Counted from the first letter of the stretch, positions 54,112 to 63,454 are shown. The stretch is DNA of 64,000 nt from Spirochaetes bacterium GWE1_32_154 (GCA_001829315.1 MIAY01000036.1:62001-126000); one strand, 5' to 3'. Program-made: numbers and translations. The notes: generated from the sequence alone by a model not told the origin.

Positions 54112-54992
54112 AAACAAAAACAATTATAGACATAGAACCGGTAATTGACGCATCGATATTTGATCGTCTGCAAAGACTTGATAAAGAACGGCTTAGCGAA
54201 AGTATCCGGGATGTTAGTATTTTAGAAGCGGTTAATGTAGTTAAGTCATTTGGTTCAAATAAAGTTATTCCTGATTTAAACTTCAAAATTCACGATATAC
54301 AAGGTAAATCGGAAGTTATTTGTATGTTAGGCCCTTCAGGCTGCGGCAAGTCAACCATACTGAATTTAATAGCAGGTTTGATTCAACCGACAAGCGGAAC
54401 TCTACTCTATCAAGGCAAACAAATTGACGGACCGGGAATAGAACGCGGTATGATTTTTCAGAAATATTCATCATTTCCATTTTTGAATGTACTTGATAAT
54501 ATTGCCTATCCGCTTATTAAAATTAAAAAGATTAAAAAGAAAGAAGCATACGAACAGGCTTATTACTGGATAGAGAAATTGTATTTGAAAGGTGCCGAAT
54601 ATAAATATCCCAAACAACTCTCAGGCGGAATGCAGCAGCGGGTTGCAATTGCACGAACGCTCTGTTCAAAAGCAAAAATTATTTTAATGGATGAACCGTT
54701 TGGTGCGTTAGACAGAAAAATCAGATGGGAAATGCAGGATTTAATGGCTGAATTGCTTTTTTTCAACCCTGGCGAAGAGGTGACTGTATTTATTGTTACT
54801 CATGATATACCTGAGGCTGTATTTCTCGGTGATAGAATCTGGACAATTCATAAAGGTGGCATATTTTCATCCGATACTATTGAACGGCCGATTGCTGACT
54901 CAAGGTCAACACACATGCAGCATCAATTCAATGAACTGGTAAGTTTTTTTAATGAAAAGATATTTAATTTAGAGTTAAAAGCTAAATCGTAA
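54108..54992 (+). CDS. ABC transporter ATPase (SsuB/TauB-like)
   Basis: A 294-residue ATPase. An N-terminal extension of about 42 residues is followed by a standard nucleotide-binding domain: Walker A GPSGCGKST near residue 75, Q-loop FQKYSSFPFL, signature LSGGMQQR, Walker B IILMDEPFGALD and H-loop VTHD. It powers the permease encoded just before. The extension, absent from SsuB/TauB, may be an operon-specific docking element. It overlaps the permease stop by four bases and lies 12 bases before the vWA gene. Confidence 0.9.
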   Translation: MKTKTIIDIEPVIDASIFDRLQRLDKERLSESIRDVSILEAVNVVKSFGSNKVIPDLNFKIHDIQGKSEVICMLGPSGCGKSTILNLIAGLIQPTSGTLLYQGKQIDGPGIERGMIFQKYSSFPFLNVLDNIAYPLIKIKKIKKKEAYEQAYYWIEKLYLKGAEYKYPKQLSGGMQQRVAIARTLCSKAKIILMDEPFGALDRKIRWEMQDLMAELLFFNPGEEVTVFIVTHDIPEAVFLGDRIWTIHKGGIFSSDTIERPIADSRSTHMQHQFNELVSFFNEKIFNLELKAKS

Positions 54993-55004
54993 TGAGAGGT
55001 ACAT

Positions 55005-55847
55005 ATGGCAACAAAAAAAAATAATGGCTTAGGAACTGTAGTTTTTATTATGTTTATTCTGATACTGTTTTTTTCTCAGGTTAATAAATGTTCATCAGGA
55101 AATAAAAAAAATACTTCTGCATATTCTAAAGCTAAAAAAGCTCAGAATGAACTTCAATTTTCTGATGATTTCAATATAAGCATTGCAAATCAGGATGATT
55201 TAGGTTTATCACTCGTGCTGGCAGTTGATTGTTCAGGTTCAATGGACGATTACCCGACTGAAGGCGGAAAAAGTAAAAAATTTGAAGCAGCATCAGAGTC
55301 AATTAAAGAAATACTGGTGTTTATTAAAGATTTTTATAAAGAGAATTTAGAAAAAGATTCAATTATTCTGAAATTAAGTATTGTAACATTCAGTGATGTC
55401 GTAAACATTGTCTATCCGCTTACTGAAATTGATGAAAACACTATAAATGCAATGATTGAGTTCGCCAGTCAACCGTCCAATTTTGATCCTGACGGTCAGA
55501 CTGCAATAGGTGACACGATTGCAAAAGGTGCAGAGATTCTGGCCCAATCCGGTACGATTTTTAAAAGTTTAATCATTATTTCTGATGGAGAAAATACAGC
55601 CGGTACTGATCCGGGGCTTGTTCTTGATTCATTAGTTAATAACCGCAACAATAAATCAACAAAAGATTTTCCGGTTTTAACAAACAATATTCTTGTAAGT
55701 TTTGTCGGGTTTGATATTGATACGGGGAAATTTACTGCTTTGGAACAGGGTGGAGCTAAATTAACTCAGGCAGATAATAAAGAACAGTTAAATGAAACCT
55801 TGAAGAATCTTTTTCTTTCTGATATTTCTAAACTCGAAGCTGAATAA
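55005..55847 (+). CDS. Membrane-anchored von Willebrand factor A protein
   Basis: A 280-residue protein with an N-terminal hydrophobic segment (LGTVVFIMFILILFFSQV, next to a Cys that could also be a lipid site), a short linker, then a vWA domain (about 68-275). The metal-ion adhesion site is complete: LAVDCSGSMDD (DxSxS), the Thr in DPDGQTAIGD, and the Asp in IISDGENTAG. vWA domains of this type act as metal-dependent protein-binding modules and often accompany AAA, TelA or Ter-type stress proteins. Here it lies between the ABC set and XpaC/TelA, suggesting a bridge between transport and stress-response parts. Confidence 0.85.
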   Translation: MATKKNNGLGTVVFIMFILILFFSQVNKCSSGNKKNTSAYSKAKKAQNELQFSDDFNISIANQDDLGLSLVLAVDCSGSMDDYPTEGGKSKKFEAASESIKEILVFIKDFYKENLEKDSIILKLSIVTFSDVVNIVYPLTEIDENTINAMIEFASQPSNFDPDGQTAIGDTIAKGAEILAQSGTIFKSLIIISDGENTAGTDPGLVLDSLVNNRNNKSTKDFPVLTNNILVSFVGFDIDTGKFTALEQGGAKLTQADNKEQLNETLKNLFLSDISKLEAE

Positions 55848-55867
55848 AATGGGGTTGGTGAGAACGT

Positions 55868-56479
55868 ATGGCTAATAAACAAATTTTTGGTAATATTTCA
55901 GCCGGTATTATTGGTGGCGGATTATTTCTGTTTTTTTTACTATTTCTTGATTTATCGATTGTTCCGTCAATTATAGCCGGAGCTGCCGGTTATGCTGGGG
56001 GTGCGTTAGCATTTGGCGGGAAGAAAAAAGAGCTTGAGTTTATAGCCGAAGGTGTAACACAGGAAAAACTTGATGAAATATTAAAACAAGGTAACTTGAA
56101 GGTAAAGGTATTAAAAGATTTGGAGGCTAAAATTACCAATAAAGTGGTAACACAAAAAATTGAAGGTATTATTGAAGTTGTTGAAAAAATATTTGATGAT
56201 CTTAAAAAAGACCCGAAAGATGTGAAAACTGCCCGTCAATTTTTAATTTACTATCTTGATGCTACAATAAATATTCTCGAACGATATCACAGCATTTGTT
56301 CAACGAATATCAGTTCTATAGAAATAAAAAAATCGCTTGATAATGTAGAATCATTATTAGATACTATTAAAGACGGTTTTGAAAAGCAACTCATAAAGTT
56401 ATTAAATGATGACATTCTTGATCTTGATACAGAAATAAAACTACTAGATCAAACAATGAAATCTGAAGGTTTAAAATAA
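55868..56479 (+). CDS. XpaC-like membrane protein
   Basis: A 203-residue protein. Two hydrophobic segments at the start (IIGGGLFLFFLLFLDLS, VPSIIAGAAGYAGGALAFGG) are followed by a soluble helical part (about 60-203) rich in Lys/Glu and Leu. This layout and the position directly before a TelA-like gene match the XpaC family, which is commonly encoded next to TelA. The function of XpaC is not established; the old phosphatase-like label is doubtful. It is 20 bases after the vWA gene and 9 before the TelA gene. Confidence 0.6.
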   Translation: MANKQIFGNISAGIIGGGLFLFFLLFLDLSIVPSIIAGAAGYAGGALAFGGKKKELEFIAEGVTQEKLDEILKQGNLKVKVLKDLEAKITNKVVTQKIEGIIEVVEKIFDDLKKDPKDVKTARQFLIYYLDATINILERYHSICSTNISSIEIKKSLDNVESLLDTIKDGFEKQLIKLLNDDILDLDTEIKLLDQTMKSEGLK

Positions 56480-56488
56480 GGGGGATGT

Positions 56489-57571
56489 ATGTCTGACAGT
56501 TTAATTACAAAACAATCCATGGAATTAGTTGATGTTAAAAACTTTTCCGGTGATGAAATGAAAAGAATTCAAGCAATCTCACAAGAGATTAATATTACTG
56601 ACACTCAGGGTGTTATTACATTTGGTATTTCTGCTCAAAAAGATGTTTCAGAATTTGCCGATACGATTCTTCAACAGGTCAGATCAAAAGATTCGGGATA
56701 TGTTGGTGACGTATTAACCGATCTGGTTATTAAAGTAAAAGATTTAAAAGTTGATTCATTAAGCGGAAATGGTTCTTTTCTTGGTTCTATCCCGATTGTG
56801 GGTAATTTTCTTGATGCGGTAAAGCGATTTATTATGCAGTATGAAAAAGTAAGTGTGCAAATTGAGAAAATCGTCGAAGAACTCGATAAAGCCCGCATGA
56901 CTTTATTGCGTGATATTACTCTTTTGGACGGGATGTATGATAAAAATGCCGAGTATTTAAAGAATCTTGACTTTTTCATAGCTGCCGGTCAAATCAGATT
57001 GAAAGAACTTAAAGAAACTATGCTTGTTGATTTAAAGAAAAAAGCAGATGAAACCAATGACCCGGCAGATGCTCAGAGATTACAGGATTTTACGCAAGCC
57101 TTAAACAGATTTGAGAAGAAAATTCACGATTTAAAACTTTCACGAATGATTGCAATTCAAACTTCTCCACAGCTTCGATTAATTCAGAATAACGATCAGG
57201 CACTTGTTGAAAAAATACAGAGTTCTATTTTAAATACGATTCCATTATGGAAAAATCAGATGGTAATCGCAATTACTTTATTCAGACAGAAAAAAGCGGT
57301 TAAATTACAACGCGAAGTGACACAAACAACAAATGATTTGTTGTTAAAAAACTCAGAATTACTGAAAATGAATAGTATTGATGTCGCAAAGGAAATGGAG
57401 CGGGGCATTGTTGATATTGAAACACTCAAAAAAGTTAATAGTGATCTTATTTCGACAATTGAAGAAACATTAAAAATCCAACAGGAAGGAAAAGCTAAAA
57501 GAGCTCAAGCTGAACAGGATTTAATTCAGATGGAAAATGAATTAAAGAGTAAATTGAAATCGGCGATTTAA
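56489..57571 (+). CDS. TelA-like toxic-anion/stress-resistance protein
   Basis: A 360-residue cytoplasmic, mostly helical protein of the TelA family (length 350-400 is typical). Recognisable parts are FADTILQQVRSKDSGYVGDV, NFLDAVKRFIMQYEKV, LLRDITLLDGMYDKNAEYL and the C-terminal KLQREVTQTTNDLLLKNSEL and MNSIDVAKEMERGIVDIETL. TelA is linked to resistance to tellurite, some antibiotics and phage-type stress, by an unknown mechanism. It ends the seven-gene operon; the next gene begins 36 bases later with its own ribosome site. Confidence 0.82.
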   Translation: MSDSLITKQSMELVDVKNFSGDEMKRIQAISQEINITDTQGVITFGISAQKDVSEFADTILQQVRSKDSGYVGDVLTDLVIKVKDLKVDSLSGNGSFLGSIPIVGNFLDAVKRFIMQYEKVSVQIEKIVEELDKARMTLLRDITLLDGMYDKNAEYLKNLDFFIAAGQIRLKELKETMLVDLKKKADETNDPADAQRLQDFTQALNRFEKKIHDLKLSRMIAIQTSPQLRLIQNNDQALVEKIQSSILNTIPLWKNQMVIAITLFRQKKAVKLQREVTQTTNDLLLKNSELLKMNSIDVAKEMERGIVDIETLKKVNSDLISTIEETLKIQQEGKAKRAQAEQDLIQMENELKSKLKSAI

Positions 57572-57607
57572 TGACTTAAAACGAATGAATATCAGGAGTA
57601 AGAGTGC

Positions 57608-59164
57608 ATGAAGAATTTACCAATCGGGATAAGCACATTAAATACAATTATTGAAAATAATATGGTGTATGTTGATAAAACAGAAATTGCCCATAGATTA
57701 GTTATTACACCGGGGAGATACTTTCTCTCTCGTCCCCGTCGATTTGGTAAATCTCTCTTTCTTGATATTCTCAAAGAAATTTTTGAAGGAAATAAAGACC
57801 TTTTTAAAGGTCTTTTTATCTATGATAACTGGAATTGGGATAAGAAATATCCTGTTATCAAGATAGATTTTGCCGGAGGAACTATTCACAATCTGGTTGA
57901 TCTTGAAAATAAACTTAATGCCGTTTTAAGCCGTTATGAATCAAAGTTTGATATTAACCTAAAAAATAATGGTATATCAAACCGTTTAAGTGAATTAATC
58001 AATGTTGTCGCCGATAAATACAATTCAAAAGTTGTTATTCTTGTTGACGAATATGATAAACCTCTTCTTGATAATATCGAAAATATTCCTGCTGCAATGA
58101 TTGTACGGGACGGGCTTAAAAATCTTTATTCAGTCATCAAAGAACAGGATGCAAACATACAATTTGTTTTTCTCACCGGAGTCAGTAAGTTTAGTAAGGT
58201 TAGTATTTTCTCCGGTATAAATAATCTTGAAGACATCACATTAAATTCTGATTATGCGACAATTTGCGGGTACACACAAAAAGATCTTGAAACAAGTTTT
58301 AATCAACATCTTGAAGGTGTTGATATGGTGCAACTGAAAGAATGGTATAACGGATATAATTTTCTGGGCGATAAAGTATATAATCCATTTGATATTCTGC
58401 TTTTTATCAGTAATCAGAAAACATTTAAAAACTATTGGTTTGAAACAGGTACACCGACATTTTTAATAAAACTATTTCAGAAAAACAACTATTTTCTTCC
58501 TGATCTGGATACTATTGAACTTGGTGAAGAATTATTAAGCTCTTTTGAGATAGAAAAAATCGAACCGGCTACCTTACTTTTTCAATCAGGCTATCTAACT
58601 ATTAAGGAAACAAAAACAATGTCCGGGAAACTCGTTTTCTCACTGGTGTTTCCTAACCGGGAAGTAAAAACCTCATTTAACGAATATTTAATAACCGGAT
58701 ACACTGAAATATCCGCCGATAAAATACGGTATGAAGAACCGATATATAATGCATTTATGAACAGTGATATGGATGCCCTCCATAAAGCGTTAGTACGACT
58801 TTTCGCCGGTATTCCCTATCGAAATTTTACCAATAACGATCTGGTTAACTTTGAAGGGTATTACGCATCAGTATTGTATGCTTTTTTCTCTGCCATTAAT
58901 TGCTGTGTTATACCGGAAGATGTTACTAATAAAGGTCAGGCTGATATGACGGTGAAACTTGGTAATACCATTTGTGTTATGGAAATAAAAGTGCTAACCA
59001 GAAAACCGAGAGGAAAAAATGAAGCGTTAGCACAAATAAAGAAGATGAAATATTCAGAAAAATACAAAAATCTGCCGGGTAAACATGTATTTGAATTGGG
59101 GATGGTATTTGATCCTGAAAAGAGAAGTCTTCTTAAGTTTAACTGGAACAAAGTTTCTCATTAA
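57608..59164 (+). CDS. AAA-ATPase-like / PD-(D/E)XK nuclease protein (DUF1703 type)
   Basis: A 518-residue protein of the large AAA_like plus PDDEXK_9 family. The N-terminal hallmark is LPIGISTLNTIIENNMVYVD followed by KT and the P-loop-like SRPRRFGKSLFL; Walker B is VVILVDEYDKPLLD. The C-terminal nuclease fold has ADMTVKLGNTICVMEIKV (E-x-K metal site) near residue 450. These genes are common and often multicopy in spirochaetes and Bacteroidetes; the role is unproven but thought to be in defence or conflict. It is complete and in the same direction as the TelA operon. Confidence 0.87.
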   Translation: MKNLPIGISTLNTIIENNMVYVDKTEIAHRLVITPGRYFLSRPRRFGKSLFLDILKEIFEGNKDLFKGLFIYDNWNWDKKYPVIKIDFAGGTIHNLVDLENKLNAVLSRYESKFDINLKNNGISNRLSELINVVADKYNSKVVILVDEYDKPLLDNIENIPAAMIVRDGLKNLYSVIKEQDANIQFVFLTGVSKFSKVSIFSGINNLEDITLNSDYATICGYTQKDLETSFNQHLEGVDMVQLKEWYNGYNFLGDKVYNPFDILLFISNQKTFKNYWFETGTPTFLIKLFQKNNYFLPDLDTIELGEELLSSFEIEKIEPATLLFQSGYLTIKETKTMSGKLVFSLVFPNREVKTSFNEYLITGYTEISADKIRYEEPIYNAFMNSDMDALHKALVRLFAGIPYRNFTNNDLVNFEGYYASVLYAFFSAINCCVIPEDVTNKGQADMTVKLGNTICVMEIKVLTRKPRGKNEALAQIKKMKYSEKYKNLPGKHVFELGMVFDPEKRSLLKFNWNKVSH

Positions 59165-59193
59165 TAGCAATCATTCGTTGAAGGAGTTTACTG

Positions 59194-60654
59194 GTGAATA
59201 AAATAGTGTTTTTTTTAGTTTTTTTTGTATCTTTACAGGTAGTCTCAGCAAAGACTTATCCTTTTTTATATATCCCGGGAATGTTTGATAATGGCGATTT
59301 ATTTAATGATGAATATGCGGTTGCCAAGACGCTTAATAGTGTTGACGGGTTTTATTATACCACCTATTTTAGTACCGGAAATGTGTATGATAAAGAGCCA
59401 TTAATTATTGGTTCTTCTATTGTTAACACAAAATTTCAGCGGTTATCAGTTGCCAATCTTTTAGGCCCCCGAAGACAGAATATTTCGTTGTATACAATGA
59501 CCGATCGTCTTTTTGCTCATATTCAGGGTAAATCACCCCGTGGAAAGTTGCTTCAATGTATTACAAGGTATAAAGGTAATGATTTTTCCGGTTCGGTTAT
59601 GCGAAATGGAGTCTCAATACAATATCGGGGACTTATTGAAGAATTATGGGTGAAGTACGGGAAAGATGTCAGTTATCAAAAGAAAAATGATGTTTTTAAC
59701 GTTGTTTTATATCCCGTAGCGGAGAAAAAATATCTTTCATATTCAAATGCTGATTTTTATTTTAGTACACCTGATGAAATTAAATTTAATGTTGTTGCAC
59801 ATTCAAGTGGCGGTTTGTCTATACGCAAATATATTGAAATGTGTTTGAACGAAGGAATAAATCATCATGTAAATCAGATAATTAATCTTTCAGTGCCACA
59901 GGAAGGAGCCCGGATGAATTTTCGGTTAAAAACTGCTTTTCCGGTTCTTATTAATGATGCAATTGCTAATATTTTTGCACACAAAGATACGAAAAGTATT
60001 GCTTTACGGGATAAAGTTTATACATACAAAGAATTAATTAATAAATCAAATCTTAGTATGCTGCAGGGTGATTCTTTTTCGGCAAAAAATATGCAAAAAT
60101 TAGTAGGCGATTACATTTTGTATTTCATACCGTTTGACGGGTATCATGGTGTTTTAGGTTTTGACCCGGCATTAAAAGATTTACGACCGGATAGCCGTTT
60201 TGTTCAGAGCATTAAAAATAAAAAGTTGCCTGATGGCATCTCTGTTTACAATTATCGGGTTGAAAAGCCATATTCACCAATGTTTTATAATATTTCACGT
60301 TATCTTGAGCTTGGTTTGAGTGATGGTGTTGTTGATTTTGATGACACATTCACCGGGAATATAATTGATTCAGATAGAACAACCACTATTGTAGTGGATA
60401 AAGCTAATCATATTCCGTTTCCGTATATTAAACCTTTGTATGAGTTGGATAAAACAATTGAACAGTATTATCCGTTTTTAAGCATATTGATTAAGCAACC
60501 GCAAAAAAGAAAAGAAGGAATCGATATTGTCCAGGCGTTGTTTTTATCTATTATGGAAGAATTTAATTTTAATCTTGAGTATTTTCTTGCAAATGAAGAT
60601 TACTCGGTAATAGATTATTTTGCAGATAATCCGGTCACTATTTCTGGAATATAG
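59194..60654 (+). CDS. Exported alpha/beta-hydrolase (lipase/esterase-like)
   Basis: A 486-residue secreted enzyme. The GTG start at 59194 has a ribosome site (AAGGAG) upstream. A signal peptide (NKIVFFLVFFVSLQVVSA) precedes an alpha/beta-hydrolase fold: TYPFLYIPGMFDNGD as the oxyanion strand, the nucleophile elbow VVAHSSGGLSIRKYI with Ser204, NLSVPQEGARM after it, and a late His in DKANHIPFPYI. An Asp in DGVVDFDDTF may complete the triad. The closest general type is the triacylglycerol lipase/PGAP1-like group. Substrate unknown. It lies between the nuclease and kinase genes and seems independent of both. Confidence 0.75.
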   Translation: MNKIVFFLVFFVSLQVVSAKTYPFLYIPGMFDNGDLFNDEYAVAKTLNSVDGFYYTTYFSTGNVYDKEPLIIGSSIVNTKFQRLSVANLLGPRRQNISLYTMTDRLFAHIQGKSPRGKLLQCITRYKGNDFSGSVMRNGVSIQYRGLIEELWVKYGKDVSYQKKNDVFNVVLYPVAEKKYLSYSNADFYFSTPDEIKFNVVAHSSGGLSIRKYIEMCLNEGINHHVNQIINLSVPQEGARMNFRLKTAFPVLINDAIANIFAHKDTKSIALRDKVYTYKELINKSNLSMLQGDSFSAKNMQKLVGDYILYFIPFDGYHGVLGFDPALKDLRPDSRFVQSIKNKKLPDGISVYNYRVEKPYSPMFYNISRYLELGLSDGVVDFDDTFTGNIIDSDRTTTIVVDKANHIPFPYIKPLYELDKTIEQYYPFLSILIKQPQKRKEGIDIVQALFLSIMEEFNFNLEYFLANEDYSVIDYFADNPVTISGI

Positions 60655-60702
60655 TTGAATTTGATCTCATTATAAATTATACTTATTCAAAAGGAATGTA
60701 AT

Positions 60703-63120
60703 GTGGAAAAGAATATGTATAAAGACATACTTCTAAAATCAAATTTAGGTTATGCAAATCATAAAATAATTCTTGATGAAAATAATGTTCCATGTGATTA
60801 TCTCTTCTTAGAAGTTAATAGTGCATTTGAAAAATTAACCGGTTTGGTTGGCAACAATATTGTCGGTAAATTAGTAACTGAAGTAATTCCCGACATAAAA
60901 CAATCACAATTTGACTGGATAGCATATTATGGTGAAGTAGCACAAAATTCCGGTGAGAAAGAATTTGAACAATATTTTGATGTACTGAAAAAGTGGTATA
61001 AAGTTCATGTTTTCTCGCAAAAGAATAATGAATTTATTACAATCTTCACGGATATAACAAAAGAAATGGAAGCATATACCGAACTTGAAAGGTTTTTTTC
61101 AGTAAATCTTGACCTTTTATGTATAGCAGATATGCAGGGTAATTTTATTAAGGTGAATAATTCCTGGAAAGAAACGCTTGGGTATTCACAGGAATATTTA
61201 TTACATAAGAAATTTCTTGATTTTGTTCATCCTGATGATTTGCAAAGTACGCTGGATGCAATTTCTACTTTATCATCGGGAGATAATGTTTTAGATTTTA
61301 CCAACCGTTATCAATGTCAGGATGGAACTTATAAATATATTGAGTGGCGTTCCCACCCGTATGGGAATTTTATTTATGCAGCAGCACGAGATGTAACTCT
61401 CCAGAAAAATATAGAATTTGAATTACGGGATGCTAAAAAAAAGGCGGAATCGGCAAGTCTTGCCAAAAGCAGTTTTCTTGCGAATATGTCACATGAGATA
61501 CGAACTCCGCTCAATGGGGTTATTGGTTTTACTGATCTGTTACTTAAGACTAAGCTCGATGAACTTCAAAGTCAGTATATGCAAAATATCAATAGTTCTG
61601 CCCGAATTCTTATGGATTTGATTAATGATATTCTTGATTTTTCTAAAATTGAAGCAGGAAAACTTGAGCTTGATTTAGATCGGGTTGATATTATAAGTTT
61701 AGCTGAAAAATCAATTGAGGTGGTACAATATTCAGCACACAGTAAAGGACTTGAATTACTTATTGATATAGATCCACGAGTTCCCCGATTTGCTGTTGTC
61801 GATTCTGTTCGTTTAAAACAGGTAATTATTAATATACTGGGGAATGCTGTTAAGTTTTCTGAAAAGGGTGAAGTGAAGTTACTTTTAGAGTATGAAAAAT
61901 CGATTCTTGAAGGATGCGGTATTTTTAAGTTTTCAATTAGCGACACAGGTATCGGCATTTCTATAGAAAATCAGAAAAAACTATTTCAGGCTTTTTCACA
62001 AGCTGATATGTCAACAACCAGAAAATATGGCGGTACAGGGCTTGGTTTAATAATATCAAATAAATTATTAGAAAAAATGAATTCATGGTTGGATATTGAA
62101 AGTTGTGTCAATGTCGGTTCTAAATTTTCTTTTGCAATTGAAACTAAATCAGAACCCGGTGTTGAAGAAATTGGTTCGCTTGAAGGTATAAAACGGGTAT
62201 TAATCGTTGATGATAATTTGAATAATAGAATAATTCTTCAGAAAATGCTGCATTATAAAAATATTGAATCAGATTGCTGTGAGAGCGGGAGTGACGCTTT
62301 AAAGAAGTTGAAAAGTGATAATTGTTATTCAGTCGTAATCATGGATTACAATATGCCATATATGGATGGATTGGAAACAATTAAAGTTATTAGAACTGAA
62401 TTGAATTTAGATTCTCAACCAATTATTTTGTTATACAGTTCTTCAGAAGATAGTTATATTTATAGCGAATGTTTAAAGTATGGTGTTAATGCCCGTTTGA
62501 TGAAACCGGTGAAAATGTCAGATTTTTATGATACATTATCTAAATTAAGTTTAAATAACGGCAAAATTGAAAGTATAGAGAGGCTCTTGCATAAATCAAG
62601 ATTACTTGATTTATGCTTCCGCCATATGCGATATAATCGCATTAGAGGTAGCCTCATACAAAAATTCGAGATAAAAAAAGTATTTTTGCAAGAGGCTCTA
62701 GAGAAAAATAAAAAAACAATACAATGTGCTTATGTTTCTTTTCCTGATAAACGTACTATTCTTGTTGCTGAAGATAATAAGTTGAATATGACCCTCGCTG
62801 TTGCTAACGTCAATTCTTTATTTCCAAATGCGACAATTATTGAAGCTATAAATGGTGAAGACGCTGTTATTTTGTATAAAAAATATAATCCTGACATTAT
62901 TTTAATGGATTGTCAGATGCCGAAAAAAGACGGGTATGAGGCAACAAAGGAAATAAGAGAAATCGAGAAAATACATAAGAAAAAGTGTACGATAATTGCA
63001 CTTACTGCAGGTGCCGTTAAAGGTGAAAAAGAAAAATGTTTTCAATCCGGGATGGATGATTATCTTACTAAACCATTAGATTATGATGTTTTCTGTACAA
63101 TTTTAAAAAAATATAAATGA
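60703..63120 (+). CDS. Hybrid histidine kinase with two receivers, carrying an in-frame repeat
   Basis: An 805-residue cytoplasmic hybrid kinase starting with GTG. Two PAS domains (about 10-120 and 125-245), then HisKA (about 255-320; phospho-His264 in NMSHEIRTPLNG), HATPase (about 365-485; N-box NILGNAVKF, DTGIGI, GGTGLGLIIS), REC1 (about 500-620; phospho-Asp548 in VVIMDYNMP), an inserted stretch of about 41 residues encoded by a multi-hairpin repeat (about 626-666), and REC2 (about 683-803; Asp736 in IILMDCQMP, LTAGA and TKPLDY). No membrane segment is present, so it senses an internal signal. The following HPt protein completes the relay. The insertion falls in the linker between receivers, where it should be tolerated. 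Confidence 0.92.
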   Translation: MEKNMYKDILLKSNLGYANHKIILDENNVPCDYLFLEVNSAFEKLTGLVGNNIVGKLVTEVIPDIKQSQFDWIAYYGEVAQNSGEKEFEQYFDVLKKWYKVHVFSQKNNEFITIFTDITKEMEAYTELERFFSVNLDLLCIADMQGNFIKVNNSWKETLGYSQEYLLHKKFLDFVHPDDLQSTLDAISTLSSGDNVLDFTNRYQCQDGTYKYIEWRSHPYGNFIYAAARDVTLQKNIEFELRDAKKKAESASLAKSSFLANMSHEIRTPLNGVIGFTDLLLKTKLDELQSQYMQNINSSARILMDLINDILDFSKIEAGKLELDLDRVDIISLAEKSIEVVQYSAHSKGLELLIDIDPRVPRFAVVDSVRLKQVIINILGNAVKFSEKGEVKLLLEYEKSILEGCGIFKFSISDTGIGISIENQKKLFQAFSQADMSTTRKYGGTGLGLIISNKLLEKMNSWLDIESCVNVGSKFSFAIETKSEPGVEEIGSLEGIKRVLIVDDNLNNRIILQKMLHYKNIESDCCESGSDALKKLKSDNCYSVVIMDYNMPYMDGLETIKVIRTELNLDSQPIILLYSSSEDSYIYSECLKYGVNARLMKPVKMSDFYDTLSKLSLNNGKIESIERLLHKSRLLDLCFRHMRYNRIRGSLIQKFEIKKVFLQEALEKNKKTIQCAYVSFPDKRTILVAEDNKLNMTLAVANVNSLFPNATIIEAINGEDAVILYKKYNPDIILMDCQMPKKDGYEATKEIREIEKIHKKKCTIIALTAGAVKGEKEKCFQSGMDDYLTKPLDYDVFCTILKKYK
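62578..62698 (+). repeat. Multi-hairpin repeat inserted in frame in the kinase gene
   Basis: Ends AGAGGCTCTTGCA and TGCAAGAGGCTCT are inverted repeats (12 of 13). Hairpin 1 is a perfect 12-bp stem GCATAAATCAAG-ATTA-CTTGATTTATGC (62589-62616). Hairpin 2 is ATGCGAT-ATA-ATCGCAT (62626-62642). Hairpin 3 pairs 62651-62665 with 62682-62696 (two mismatches). Flanking TA on each side (62576-62577, 62699-62700) could be a target duplication; 121 + 2 bases = 41 codons, which keeps the frame. Confidence 0.88.
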
Positions 63121-63136
63121 AAATGAGAGGTTATTT

Positions 63137-63454
63137 ATGGAGCATTTTGATAAAATTGCATTAATAAAAAGGGTAAAAAATAATGATTCACTTCTTTCTA
63201 AATTAATTGAAATAGCAAAGGAAGATATACCGGAAGATATAAAGACTTTGGAAATACAGTTTAAAAATGCTGAATACAGTAAAATGAAAGAAACAGCACA
63301 TTCAATAAAAGGAACCGGTTTAAATATGAGTTTTGATTATTTAGCGGAAATAGCCTTGGAATTAGAAAAAATCAATGAGACAGAATATAATTCTATACCT
63401 GAATTGATTACCAGTTTGAAAAATGAATTTGCACTTCTCTTAAAAGAATTATGA
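63137..63454 (+). CDS. Histidine phosphotransfer (HPt) protein
   Basis: A 105-residue four-helix HPt domain with the phospho-His in ETAHSIKGTGLNMSFDYLAE (His55). It starts 16 bases after the kinase gene stop, with a ribosome site GAGAGG, so it is co-transcribed. It can carry phosphate from the receiver(s) of the hybrid kinase to a further response regulator that is not in the window. Separate rather than fused HPt genes are common. Confidence 0.88.
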   Translation: MEHFDKIALIKRVKNNDSLLSKLIEIAKEDIPEDIKTLEIQFKNAEYSKMKETAHSIKGTGLNMSFDYLAEIALELEKINETEYNSIPELITSLKNEFALLLKEL

